Origin: Cristatella mucedo
Lineage: Eukaryota; Bryozoa; Phylactolaemata; Cristatellidae
NCBI GenBank assembly: GCA_009760855.2
Contig: WPIO01000162.1
Coordinates: 312,001-376,000, forward strand
Direction: 5' to 3'
Length of the DNA stretch: 64,000 nucleotides
Numbering within the stretch: position 1 is the stretch's first letter; the number at the start of each line of letters is the position of its first letter. A model generated the notes under the pieces. That model had not been told where the DNA came from, did no database searches, and saw only the letters and a program-made list of their open reading frames with translations. This document shows, in pieces, positions 53,575-64,000 of this stretch. The position numbers and the translations under genes were made by a program.

Positions 53575-54545
53575 TGATAATAATAATTAAAATAATGAAC
53601 TTAATAAAGCGCCCTCAGAGAACTTGATCTCTATCTAGGCGCTTTACATTTGCTGCAAATGGAAATGCAATTAAATAGTAAGTAGAATCATGCTTGAAAA
53701 ATAAACAAAATGAATAACATGGTTAAGGGTGACATGCACAGGGTCAGCATGCAAATGTGGTTAGTGGCAGCATGCACAGTGTCAGCACGCATAAGCACGT
53801 GAAGGACGAATCACAGGGACCCACTAAATGCTGTCCTAAATAGGTGCGTTTTTAAGTTTCTTTTAAATGTGGTCAGGTCAGGGGATGTTCTGACGCAGGT
53901 GGGGAGCGAGTTCCAGGCTATGGGAGCATACAAACTAAATGCACGGTCTCCAAAGGATTTGAGGTTTCTATGAGATATTTCTAGACTGTTGGATTCTGAA
54001 AAGCGGGTGGTACGATGCTTCGCCTGATGGGGGAGTATGTCGAAGAGATAGGCTGGAGCCATAGAATGAAGGGACCTAAAAGTGAGCGATGAAACCTTAA
54101 AGTCAATCCGTTGCTTGACTGGTAGCCAGTGCAGGTTGGCGAGAAGTGGAGTAATGTGGTAACTGCGACGTTCACGACTGACAAGTGTAGCTGCGGAGTT
54201 TTGCACCAGCTGCAATCGCCTGATCGCACATGCTGGGAGGCCATTAAGCAGTGATTTGTAGAAGTTGAGACGAGATGTCACGAATGTATGGACCAACTTA
54301 GGTGTGGTATCCTTATCTAAACAAGCCCGAATTTTATCAATATTTTGAAGCTGAAAATAGGCAGATTTGACCGTGGAGCTGATAGATTGAGAAGCCTTGT
54401 GTAGTGCTCTCAGATATATAGCTACCTATGCAGGGCGACACCCAGGTTTCGGTAAGAAGAAATGCCTGTAGCTTCTCGTAGACAGCCAGATTGTATTTAG
54501 TTAGCCTCGTCGTTTTAAGAGAGCAGTTATTTAGCATGTGGAATT
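53575..54545 (-). mobile_element. LINE-A, internally deleted (endonuclease start fused to RT end)
   Basis: On the minus strand, 54,537-54,385 reads 'MLNNCSLKTTRLTKYN' and 'AFLLTETWVSPC' (endonuclease N-terminus with the catalytic Glu of TETW kept). It is then joined at about 54,385 to the RT C-terminus. The 161-codon ORF 53,811-54,296 is intact ('TSRLNFYKSLLNGLPACAIR', end 'HLFRTAFSGSL'). Tail and (ATT/AAT)-rich end at 53,575-53,640. About the size of the deletion seen at 2,928, but with a different 5' breakpoint. Confidence 0.85.
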
Positions 54546-55204
54546 TTAGAGGTCATCCAACAATTAAGGGGCGCCGATTCACTGGCTCGCATTGAAGTCG
54601 ATATTTGCCGGCCCGGTGTACCCAGCACTTCCAATTTGAATTGGACCGTAGTAATGGTCGCCAGTCACGTCTTAAAACGTTTATTGGCACAGCAGGCAAG
54701 CTAATACCGTAACGAGTGGTAATCAAGGCTTTAGACTTACGTAGGTTTGAAAGTGAACCCTTTCGATAGGGTGAACGCAGGATGCAGGGAGGTTCTCACC
54801 GACCCACAGAAGAAGGCCCACCAATAAGTATCAACTGATGACGATATCGCCCGTAATACTAAGCAGGTCCTGTTTTGAAAAACAAATATGTTCGAGGACA
54901 GCTCATAAGGAGTCGCAGCAAAGTTTGCTGACGAATACATTACGGTATCACTGGGAAGTCGTATGAAGGACACTACCAAGCATACAGTCGCCCAAGACCA
55001 CTCTCTTGCACGATATGCAACTTAGGTTTAGTCCGAAACGTCAATCATACGGCTCACGTCGGTGGGAAGTATCCTAGATGCCGTGATCGTTAAGGAGGTC
55101 TGCAACATTGACCTTCAGGTGTGCCATTTGACCCTCTCTGATGAGTTTTGGTCGCGTTCGTTGTTCCTGCACCATTGTAGGTCCAGAGTAATGTGGAGAT
55201 TGTC
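54546..55204. other. Unassigned stretch
   Basis: Moderate GC, one 80-codon minus ORF (54,737-54,979) with no recognised domain. It could be the 5' leader of the following LINE-B or an unrelated repeat. Confidence 0.4.
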
Positions 55205-57470
55205 CTGCTAGTTCAATTAAAATTATTAACCTGGACAATCATTTTAAATCTGAATGTGATGCTTTTCTTCTTAATCTGCACCGGAACTTGACCGACCACC
55301 TTAATACAATTACTGCTGCAGTAAATTTGACACTTATGAATGCTCGTGGCAAGCATGCTCCCATACATTTTTTCCGTGTACAGAATATTAGATTCCTTTA
55401 AATTTGTAAAATAAAATTTCAAAACACGCACTGTTTAAAGCTCTGGCTTACCCGGAAGCTTAAAAAAGCAATGGCTTATTTTTTCACTCGAAAGCTATAG
55501 TCATGCCAGTCGGGCCCAAAACATATTGTTAACACGGTAAACAATTTACTGGCCGATGCTTAGTGGTCTTACTCCCCAAAACATTACCAGCTGAAAAGTT
55601 GCCAGCCCTTTCAGCTGAAAAGATGGTGCACATTCGTGCCTTCATTAAGTCCCTTCAAATTAACACAATTGGGTTGGAAAATCGCAACCAGTGATCTTCA
55701 TTACAAATATTTTCCGAGGTTTCCACATGCGATATGGCTACTTTCACTAGGTCTAGTAAAAAAAGCTCTTTTCCTGAAGACCCTATGCCATCATCGCTGT
55801 GATCTTCACTTGTAGACCGACTTAGACCAGCTATAACCGAGATTTATGATGCTCGCTGGAAAACAGGGACCGTACCTAAGTCCTTTAAATCGGCAATCGT
55901 TTGACCAATAATTATAAATCCTGAATTAGATACCGAGGTCCTTGCCAACTATCACCCATTTTTCCTTCTTCCTTTTTTTCAAAGATTCTTGAAAAATTGT
56001 CACTAAGCAGCTGTTAGCACATATTAAAAAGAACTATATGTTCGAAAAATGCAGTCAGGGTTTAAGAGGCAGCACCCCACTTGAACTGCTCTCCTCCGTG
56101 TTTGCAATAACATCCTATGTAGCAGCGATGACGGCAATGTCACTGCCCTAGCTCAGTTAGGTCTATCAGCTGTCGTCATACCGTTGATCAAGATATCTTA
56201 ACCTAACGATTGAGTACAACAATTGGTCTGGCAGAAGAGGCTCTGGCCTGCTTAAAGACGATCTTCTCCAATCACGTTGAAATCGTGCTGTGTATGGGTC
56301 AGGTCTCACCCACGAGACCGGTCACCTGTAAAGTCTCTCAAGAGTCCGTCCTCGGTCCCTTGCGGTTCTTTATGTATGCTCAACGTCTGAGAATAGTAAT
56401 CAAGGCCCACAAATTATAAAATAACTTTAATTCTGAAGAAACTTAGCTGCATTTGTCATTCAAACCATTGGAGTCTGCTGCAACAACTGATAAACCAAAT
56501 GCTTGCCTTGCCGACATTCGAACTTGGATGTCTAAAAATTTCTTGAAACTGAACTATGATAAAATTGACCTGCTGGTCATAGGAAACCATAATAAGTGGC
56601 TGGATTAGAAGGACTGGCTATTTTTATAGGTGATGCTGCTACGTGACCGGCGCCACATGATCGGAATTGAGATGTTGCACTCTAAAACTGCATGGATTTT
56701 AAAAGCTTTGTTTAGAGTACCACTTCTACAGCTAACCCTCACGTCCTGTCCCTATGTAAGAATAGGCATTATCTCTCACAGCGGCTCACAAAAGTTTAAA
56801 GCCCCTTACTTCTCTCTTGGCTAGGTTACAGTATTTCAATTTTCTTGGCAACTAACATGGCCACTAGGCCGATGCAGCTGGCTATGAATATGGTGAATTA
56901 GCTAGTCTGCAAATCCCTGAGGTTTTACTATGCATTTCCTTCGCTAAAAGAGCTAGGTTGGCTGCTGGATGATCAAAGGATACGGAGCAAAACTCTGGGT
57001 TGACCCACAAGGTACGCCACGGCATGGCACCTCTATATCTAGCTGAACTGCTGCACTAGTTTCAGCCTCGCCGTGTGCTCTGGTCATGTATGAAAAACAA
57101 ATTAGATATTCCATTCGACCACTTGAAGACCCTTTTAACCAAAGCTTTAGCTCTGCAGGTCCTGTGACTGTGGAACGCTCTTCCTTGATTATTATGCAGC
57201 GATGGCTGCTATCCAGCTGCCGTTTACGGCAATCTTTTTGAGGCGTCCTGAGCAGCTACTTCCTCGCTACTCACTACCTCAACTGTTCTCCTGATTCTGC
57301 TAAGCTTCCCACTTTATGTTTTTATGTGAGATGAAGTCAATTAGCTACCGAATGCGCATCAAAAGCTGCTTAGGCTGCAAGTGGGCTATAAAAAAAACTC
57401 TCCTGAGTAACACCCACAAATTCTGTATGCAGTTAGAAACGGAGATACATTACATTGCATTACACCAGTT
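55205..57470 (+). mobile_element. LINE-B, longest copy, decayed
   Basis: Covers linker to 3' end. Around 55,760-56,010: 'CPEDPMPSSL', 'LRPAITEIYDARW..GTVPKSFKSAIV' and 'LANYHPFFLLP'. Around 56,040-56,200: 'CSQGLRGSTPLELLSSV' and a degenerate D(L/V)SAAFDTVDQDIL. Around 56,300: 'SQESVLGPLRFFMYAQRL'. Then the C-terminus to about 57,350 and an end like attacattgcattacacc at 57,445-57,465. Numerous stops. Confidence 0.8.
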
Positions 57471-57819
57471 GCATGTTGCCTCTTACTCTATAATGCACGC
57501 TAGGACCGTGCATTTGTTAAGTATCGTGTTTTCGTTTGTAGCTTCTTAATATGGTCCCTAGAAACACCTTAGGCTAACTGAAAGTATGCCGGAATATAAG
57601 GAGAAGAAAATATTAGCTGTATAAATTAAACGCTTCATGGGCGATTTTTCGCCCAGTAAAGTTTTTGTGGGAATGTATTGATGAAATTCAATATATTTTG
57701 GCATACATGGCTACAAATGGTGTCTGTTTCCTTAATGTTGGACTTACTTCTAATGCAGACCTCTAACGGCTCGAAATTAAAAATCTTAGCAATACTGTGC
57801 TTTCTTTCTTTTCTTTTAG

Positions 57820-57941
57820 GTAAATGTAGTTTTTCTTATCGTTTGCCCTTAGGGAATGCACAATCAGGCTTGGCATCCCAGCACCAGGTCATGAGACTAA
57901 ATTGTGTAGGGGTGCAACTTAGAGACCTAATGCAATTTTAA
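57820..57941 (+). CDS. Weak exon candidate after a strong acceptor
   Basis: The acceptor is tgctttctttcttttcttttag, one of the strongest in the window. The phase-1 frame reads 'GKCSFSYRLPLGNAQSGLAS' and continues 20 residues to a stop at 57,939-57,941. The Cys and LPLG.N.QSG order loosely recalls the start of an F5/8 type C domain (C..PLGM.SG.I), but no full domain is present. No clear donor. Confidence 0.2.
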
Positions 57942-57944
57942 GTG

Positions 57945-59215
57945 CATGATTGTAGTTTTTAGGCACCAAATACTGAGACCCCACGGCAACCTAACTCGGT
58001 TATTCCAAAAAAGACGCTATTGATAAGCATTTTCCTAGGTTCTTGTTCCATGCAGATGTTTTAGGTCTTCATAGATCATCGCTTTTTCTGTAATATCTGT
58101 TAGCGCCGGTCACACTAAAATTAGTAAATTGCTATGTTTTATTCTTGCGAAGACACCACATTTAATGAAATTGTGCTCTCTATCGGCAATAACACTTTCT
58201 ATTATATACCCTGATCTCAAGTTAATGTAGTGAAAATAAAGAGAGAATTAATCCAAGTGTTTATGGCTGAAACAGTGAGCCTTTCCTGGAGATAAAGCTT
58301 TACAAGTCTAATCTATTACAAGCTACACTAAGTAAACAGTATGTGTCCTTCTGATCTGAGCAATACTTTCTTACACCTTATCCTTACGAGTAGGATGTTA
58401 AGTAGTATAGCTTGTTGGTTAATCGGTAAATATCAAGTTTCTAAATTGAAAACTGTATTCCACATCCACATCTTTAGGTGGCCATATAAAAGTGCCTGAT
58501 TGGCTACACTGAATATTAAGGTGTCCTCGGTAAGAAAACTCTATATTCATGTTTTGGTTTACTGATTTGAACACTGGTATGGAAAAACTAATTAGAGTTA
58601 CTAAGCCTTCGATGCAAAGTACATAGGAAATATGGATGCTAGTAAGTACTTGTTTTCCGAAATGTTTCAAAAAATAATCCTCATTTGGCTGAGCTCTCAA
58701 AGTGGGTGACTACAATCTTTTCTTCTAAAATCGAAAGCTAAGCCATGGCATCTTGGCACTCCCCAAATCTAAAACCAACAAGGACACGTATTCCTATTCA
58801 ACTTGGATCCACTGCAGTACATAACCTGATTGCTCTTCACAGTCATTAGTGCCCTTTAATTCAAAACAAGATTTTCACAACTGCTGATACGTTCTACATA
58901 CTAATTTTCTTAGCCTATTGGCAGCATTTGTGATTGCCTGTTGCATAACATGCCCCCAGCAATTATACAAACGCCAGTGAGAAACTCCACTCCAATACAA
59001 TAACACACATTGGTCCTGATCTTCAATTTAGTGATTTTTGTTGGAAATATATATACTCTCCTCTTCTCTACGCGATCGTAAGAACATTATGGCTTGTTTT
59101 TTGTATGAGGATCAAGCTGATTGGTAGGTTTGCTTTAACCACCAGGCACTGCAGAACTTCGATTTCTCTTCACTTTCTTACTGGATTTATTGTGGACATA
59201 AGTATAGGGAAAGCG
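57945..59215. other. Unassigned stretch
   Basis: AT-rich, ORFs under 95 codons without domain signal. A 93-codon minus ORF at 58,419-58,700 has no family match by eye. Confidence 0.45.
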
Positions 59216-59218
59216 ACT

Positions 59219-59770
59219 ATTTTTCTTAAATTGAACGACAATAAAAACCAAATTACTAGTTAGGCGTAAATTTGGTGTAGAAAATTATCACTCGATATTC
59301 ATTGTGTCAGCATATCTCTTGTTTTACCAGCTTGAAAAAACCCTTTTGTTTAAAAGTGGCATTTCACTAGACGATCACCTATGCTTCTGAGTCAATCCTG
59401 ACTACTTTCAACTACATAAAATAGCTAAAATAATGGATTTTATAGTCACACCTACTACATCCAATTCGGTGCAAGCATTTTTGACATCGCACCTTCAGTT
59501 TAGTTAGTCATCGATGTTTACTAGCCTACCGGCCTGTCCAATCAAGCACTTACTGAAGGCACAAACCTCTGCAATTAGTCTCTTCATCAGTGAGTGCTGC
59601 AGTTGCCGTTCAACATCATGCTCATTGACGCGTGCTGACTAACAACCAACCAGTGCATCGAACTTCAGTTTAGATCAGTCACCTTAAGGTCTTTTTATTA
59701 TTTAGCAGATTATACCTACCAGAACGTACGTTCTACCAATCTAGGCAGCCTAACACTGTCTGTTCGACTG
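59219..59770 (+). mobile_element. LINE-A RT C-terminal fragment
   Basis: Degenerate plus-strand sequence: aacgacaataaaaaccaaat ('LNDNKT'), 'HFTRRSPML'-like, actactttcaactacataaa ('YFQLHKI'), 'VQAFLTSHLQF' for VHAFVTSRLDF, and 'CPIKHLLKAQTSAI' for the QNSAARL block. Ends in a repeat at 59,770. Confidence 0.65.
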
Positions 59771-60054
59771 TTTAGCTCATACGTCTTTCTGGTTCACTCT
59801 TACTGTTGCCGCTTATGGGAAATTAATTTTGAGTTAAAGCCAGAGCTTCTTCTTAAATTGAAAACTAAACTTATGGTATTCTGACTTAAGGAGATTTAAG
59901 AAGTTCTGGATTTGCTGATACATTTTGAGGGATTTCAATCTCCGAATAAGTAAGGCTTAGCTGAAAAGTTTTAAATCTTTTCACTGAAACAATTCTTCAC
60001 TTTTTTCATTTATAAGGCCACCTACGAATAAAGCAACTGTTAAAGTCGAACTTG

Positions 60055-60130
60055 CGCTATACAAAACTCTCCTGCGTAACACCCACATGGTCTTTATGAG
60101 TTTGTGTAGTTACTGAAGGAGATACATACG
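60055..60130 (+). mobile_element. LINE-B solo 3' end
   Basis: ctatacaaaactctcctgcg taacacccacatggtcttta tgag is the last 65 bp of LINE-B, as at 50,184-50,245. A second partial copy (gagtaacactcatattgtct) lies at 60,256-60,276. Confidence 0.8.
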
Positions 60131-60275
60131 CTGCCTTGTTTAAGAAGTTAACTGAGGCTTTAGATATGGCTACATTAATAAGATCTAATAAATGGGGACC
60201 TATTTCTGCATACAGAAAACAATGTATGCATTGAACGTGCTGGACATAAGAATTCTGAGTAACACTCATATTGTC

Positions 60276-60412
60276 TTAGCTAGTGTGGTCCAGTGGTTAG
60301 GGGGCCCGCCCCGACCAAGGTCTGGCTGAGGTCGTAGGATCGAGCCCCGAGGCATATGTGAAGCGCCTGAATCGTTATTAAGTTCTCTTAGGGCGCTATA
60401 CAAATGGAATAT
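60276..60412 (+). mobile_element. SINE-2, well preserved
   Basis: Best SINE-2: agctagtgtggtccagtggt, tagggggcccgccccgacca, B-box-like ggatcgagcccc, gaggcatatgtgaagcgcct and tail gaatcgttattaagttctct tagggcgctatacaaat. Confidence 0.88.
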
Positions 60413-61034
60413 ATTTCTTTTGTTTTATTTATTGGCTTTATGGGATTGAAATTAAAATACGTACATTAATAGCCAAACCTTTCCCACAAAAAAGAAATTA
60501 GTTTCTGGAGTTTTCAAAATCAAAATATATCATACGTTTTCAATTTCATTTTGATGAGTATAGCTTCTTCTCATTTATATTAATTATATGACGTAGAGTG
60601 AACACTATATGAAGCTGCTCAATTTCTCTAAAGCATTAACATTAATAACATTAACAATAACGAGCTGCGAATATCAACCCCTCAATGAACACGCGTTCTG
60701 CTTGTTTTAACGGTATTCAAATGCGTCTCACAGATTGTTAAAGTTAATCTTGGAAGAAATTGTACTTCTTGTTGTCTTGCTAGTTAGCAGTAATTTTTTC
60801 GTAACGGTTTTCCTGTTAATTTTCCTTAAGGTGAATAGCATTGAGACTTGAGACTGAAGTTCAAAACTTACAGGATTTATTAGTTTATAAAAAAAAAACA
60901 TATTTTATTGCTGCGATAGTCCTCTCATTATTTTCTTAAAATTCAATTTGAAGAAACAAATCATGTTTCACTTCCTAGCCAGCGGTTTTCAATGACATAA
61001 AACAAGCATCAGACATCAGTGTTCTGATTTAATG

Positions 61035-62340
61035 ACTGTGTCATCGCTAGCAATGAATTGCAGTGGCTCGGGTTCTCTCCCAATTGTAAACACAAGAGTA
61101 TTAAGGAGAATAGATACAGATCATCTGACGATCCTCTCAATAATGGGACACGTCAGGGCTCCGTGTTTGGTCCCGTTCTTTTCATGGTTTAAACCTTCCT
61201 CTAGCTGATCTAGTTGCCAGGTTCAATCTAGGCAAAGTAATTGTATGCAGACGATTCTCAATTATGCATTTGCTTGGATTCAACCCAGCCCCTGGCATTC
61301 GGAATTCTCATTCCCATAAATTGAAGACATTCACACTGGGATGGATGGAAATTATGTATAATTGAATGAGGATCAAAGAAACATTATAATAATGGGAAAA
61401 CCAAATGTGATTCAGTAATTACAAAGTGTAACCATCACAAACGGCTCTGACTGCATGTCTCTGTTTTCATGTGCAAGATGTCTAGGTTTCCTGTTCCAGA
61501 TTGACCTTTCAATGGACAACCACATCTGCTCTACAATCAAGTCTGCCTACTTTCAGCTACATAAGATTGCAAAATGCGGGTTTTTTGGTCGGGAATGCTG
61601 CATCTAAAATTGACAATGCATTCAAGATATCTCGCCTGGTCTCCTTTAACTCGCCGTGGCTAGTCAAACGACCTGTGCAATCGGGCACTAGGAGCAAGTA
61701 CAAGACTTTCAGAGTGAATTTTCTGTCGTAATAGTGGCAGTTGCCACATCACACTACTTTTCGCCAACCTGCACTCGCTGCCAGTCACGTAAGGCATCAC
61801 GACTTTAAGGTTCTGTCACTCACTTGTAGGTCCTGCTTCTTTCTTGTGCTCCAGCCTACCAATCAGATCGACTACCCCACCAGGATAAGCATCGTACAGC
61901 CTACCACTCAGATCTACTTCCAAACAGGATAAGCATCGTACCACCCGCTTTCGTTTCAACCGTAATTCAAACAAATGTCAAATCCTATCCAGATCTTGCC
62001 TTTAGTTCATATGCTTCCCAAAGTCTGAAACTCACTTCCGACTTGCGTCATGACATCTCCTGACTTTTCCACATCTAAATAGAAACTAAAGACGCATCTA
62101 TTCGTCAAAGCAATTGCTGGGCTGTTGTGAGTCGTTCTTTATGTGATTATGCCTGCTGACACTTTGCATGCTGCCACCAACCTGTGCACAGCACCTGTAG
62201 CCATGCTATGCTTGGTTGTCATTGACGACTCTACTTCTAACCATTCGCTCATGTTTTTCCTACAGGTTGTGTACAGTGCCTAGATAGAGACTGGGTTGTT
62301 TGACGGTGCTATAATAAAGGTATTCTACCAATATTATTGA
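61035..62340 (+). mobile_element. LINE-A, RT core to 3' end, decayed
   Basis: Begins at 'NELQWLGFS' (family: NAL.WF.SYLS), then 'NGTRQGSVFGPVLF', degenerate '(Y)ADDSQL'. RT C-terminus from about 61,490 ('FQIDLSMDNHICSTIKSAYF'-like), and 3' UTR with a tail at about 62,275-62,325. One of the few copies where RT core and C-terminus are collinear. A roughly 40-bp tandem duplication around 61,860-61,930 is visible. Confidence 0.8.
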
Positions 62341-62844
62341 TCCTTTGGATTTATTTTTTGAAATCCCTAATTAACGTCACTACTTAGTCAATGTGCCTTA
62401 ATTAAAACCTCAATGTTAATACGTTACAGTATCTAATAAATCTGGGTCTCAAACGTCACAAAGAAACAGGAAAATCCGTAGATAACAGTGATAGTTGGCT
62501 CGTAGATAATCCAAGAACTAGCTAACGATAATCGGGATTATGGCACTAAACGATTGTCGATTAGGACCCAGATAATGCTCGATCTCATCTGATACGTTAA
62601 TTTTGTCGTTCCCTCTTAACATTTTAAGTCAACAACCTTGGAAAGCCAGTAAACCTTTAAAGTTAAAGCCAATAATGGTTACACCTTATTAAGGAAATTA
62701 TTTACTTTCTACTCATATATTCAATAAACAATCAACAGATCCTGTTCGACCTTTCGTAATTTTATCCCATACACGTTGGATTTATTAATCGTATTTGGCC
62801 GTTTACAGACAGCATGTCACCGTTTATATAACTTCTATGTGTAG
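62341..62844. other. Unassigned stretch
   Basis: AT-rich, no repeats recognised, no coding frame. Confidence 0.45.
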
Positions 62845-62964
62845 ACGTTTGTGCGAGTCGGCCATCAGCAGCCAATACAGTAACGATGGAACTACCTGGT
62901 TACGAAACTTTGAGGTTGGCGACTGTGCCAGGCGATGGAGATAATACATACACGTGTCTCACGA
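62845..62964 (+). CDS. Candidate 40-codon exon (phase 1-1), module uncertain
   Basis: Open 120-bp segment with acceptor tttatataacttctatgtgtag and consensus donor gtaagc, both phase 1. GC is higher than in the flanks. In that frame it starts 'DVCASRPSAANTVTMELPG' and ends 'LRLATVPGDGDNTYTCLT', the latter like an Ig F-strand (L.L..V..D...YTC). One frame over, the first half reads 'AISSQYSNDGTTW', a typical F5/8 type C motif, but that frame stops before the donor. Either a short Ig-type exon or a frameshifted discoidin exon; unresolved. Confidence 0.35.
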
Positions 62965-63179
62965 GTAAGCTTAATTGAACAAATTGTTGAGCATCATTGG
63001 AGTACAAACTTCCCTTTGCTGCATACCCATCGTTACCATAAGCAGGCAGTCCCTTTTGCAATTTCAAACGTAGGTCCGACCCAGGCCTAGCAGGTGACCC
63101 TAACCCTGACTATAGCCGTCCGGTCCCAGCCAATCGAACCCAGCCTGGGTACACAAGTACACATCATGCAATTTTCCAA

Positions 63180-63450
63180 TAACTCATGGGTCGTTTCCTT
63201 GGAGTCCGAAGTGCTCCCTTATATCGGATTTTCGTGCCTTATCTCATTTTTATTATGAGTGCAATCAATTGATCTTTCCTTTTATTAGTGATCTTAGCAA
63301 TTATTTTAATGACTACATTGGCACATTCAGCAGTAAATATTTGTTCGCTTACTGACTAATTTCTATTGTGACTCATGTGCATCGGCCATCTCAAACTAAG
63401 GTGCATCGGCCATCTCAAACTAAGGTTCGCACAGTCGTTGGCCCTTTCCT
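63180..63450 (+). mobile_element. LINE-A endonuclease fragment
   Basis: Degenerate plus-strand frame 'SFLLLSDLSNYFNDYIGTFS' (compare SFLVVRDFNNHFDN...FSS of LINE-A), then 'THVHRPSQTK' repeated once more by an exact 24-bp tandem duplication (63,377-63,424). It ends against an inverted LINE-A tail. Confidence 0.65.
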
Positions 63451-63469
63451 GGATCTTTTAACGCGTAGG

Positions 63470-63700
63470 TATAAAAATAATAACAATGCACTGGATAAGT
63501 GGCCTCTGAACTCAACGTCTTTCTAGGCGCTTTACATTTGCTGCAAAAGTAAACGCAATTGGAAGGTGCGTAATATCATGATTGATAAACAACAGGAATA
63601 ACGTGGTTAGTGTTGACATGCTCAGGGAGAGCATGCAAGCGTGGGGAAGCATGCACAACATCAGTACTTATGGAATGACTGTCCCACCCAAACTGCTCTG
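63470..63700 (-). mobile_element. LINE-A 3' UTR and tail
   Basis: Reversed tail (ctctgaactcaacgtctttctaggcgc on the plus strand) and 3' UTR words (tgacatgctcagggagagca, gcatgcacaacatcag). 5'-truncated, no coding part. Confidence 0.8.
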
Positions 63701-63714
63701 TTGTCTCAGCACCG

Positions 63715-64000
63715 ACTATTTCAGATCATAGCTCTTACTAGTTTACTCTTACTATTGCCGTTTATGTCAAATTAACTTTGAGTTAAAGCCAGAGCTTCTT
63801 CTTAAATTGAAAATTGTAGTACTGGTATTTTGACCCAAGGAGATTTATAAGAAGTTCAGGATTTGCTGATAATGTGTAAGGCTTAGCCGAAAAATGTTCA
63901 ATCTTTCCACTGCGAAAATTGTCATTTACATAGAGTATATTATTTGGAGTGAACTCTAGATATAAGCTGCTCAATTTCTCTAAAGTATTATCATTGTTGA
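63715..64000 (+). repeat. Repeat R3, unsplit copy
   Basis: Matches the two halves at 59,770-60,010 and 60,590-60,655. No coding capacity on the plus strand; a 63-codon minus ORF is not supported. Runs to the window edge. Confidence 0.75.

Larger units (their letters stand above)
59770..60655 (+). repeat. Repeat R3, split copy
   Basis: 59,770-60,010 and 60,590-60,655 match 63,715-64,000 in order (gttaaagccagagcttcttc and gaagctgctcaatttctcta are landmarks). About 550 bp of other sequence, including a LINE-B 3' end and a SINE-2, lies between the halves here but not in the other copy, so it was inserted. Confidence 0.75.

Noticed and set aside
63377-63424. CRISPR-like direct repeat
   Set aside because: Two exact 24-bp units with no spacer, inside a LINE endonuclease fragment; a simple tandem duplication.

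Overview
The window looks like animal (metazoan) genomic DNA: AT-rich, with no dense run of long ORFs. It holds decayed non-LTR retrotransposons, tRNA-derived SINEs, microsatellites and tandem segmental duplications. A few short plus-strand segments have proper splice sites and encode extracellular or membrane modules. I cannot name the species; LDLa and Ig modules plus L2/CR1-like LINEs suggest an invertebrate with long, transposon-filled introns.

Host coding signal. The supported exons are an Ig-like domain (13,455-13,808), LDL-receptor class A domains (30,880-31,032 and 45,486-45,638, plus a third at 25,836-25,970 with a lost splice acceptor), and a single transmembrane helix (51,893-52,039). 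A possible short tail exon with a stop follows at 52,777-52,844. The Ig, two intact LDLa and TM exons are all symmetric phase 1-1, so they could be read together as one type I mosaic receptor gene spanning about 39 kb. That linkage is inference; no transcript was available. Weaker exon candidates lie at 14,059, 57,820 and 62,845.

Repeats. LINE-A is an L2/CR1-like element with an AP-endonuclease, RT, a 3' UTR rich in gcatgc words, a tail resembling gcgcctagagagagattaag, and an (ATT)n end. It has many copies on both strands, all broken; three keep the same 161-codon RT C-terminal ORF. LINE-B is a second RT family ending in (ATTAC)n. SINE-1 is tRNA-derived with a tcgcc-rich body. SINE-2 is tRNA-derived with a LINE-A-like tail. 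A single piece of a third endonuclease family lies near 53.4 kb.

Layout. 0-9.6 kb: LINE-A/B composites. 10.4-11.1 kb: CT tract. 12.5-13.2 kb: a 676-bp TIR element with a 9-bp target duplication and a GC-rich cargo that resembles a decayed CXXC zinc finger. 13.4-14.2 kb: Ig exon area. 15.3-18.1 kb: second copy of the composite at 0.06-2.9 kb. 18-25 kb: sparse old repeats. 25-49 kb: tandemly amplified LDLa exon-intron module, including a 7-kb segmental duplication (27.3-34.1 and 41.9-48.9 kb). 49-53 kb: LINE-B and the TM exon. 53-64 kb: LINE-A/B fragments and weak exon candidates.

I found no CRISPR array, operon, rRNA or functional tRNA gene. The most notable items are the exon-module amplification and the gene-fragment-carrying TIR element.
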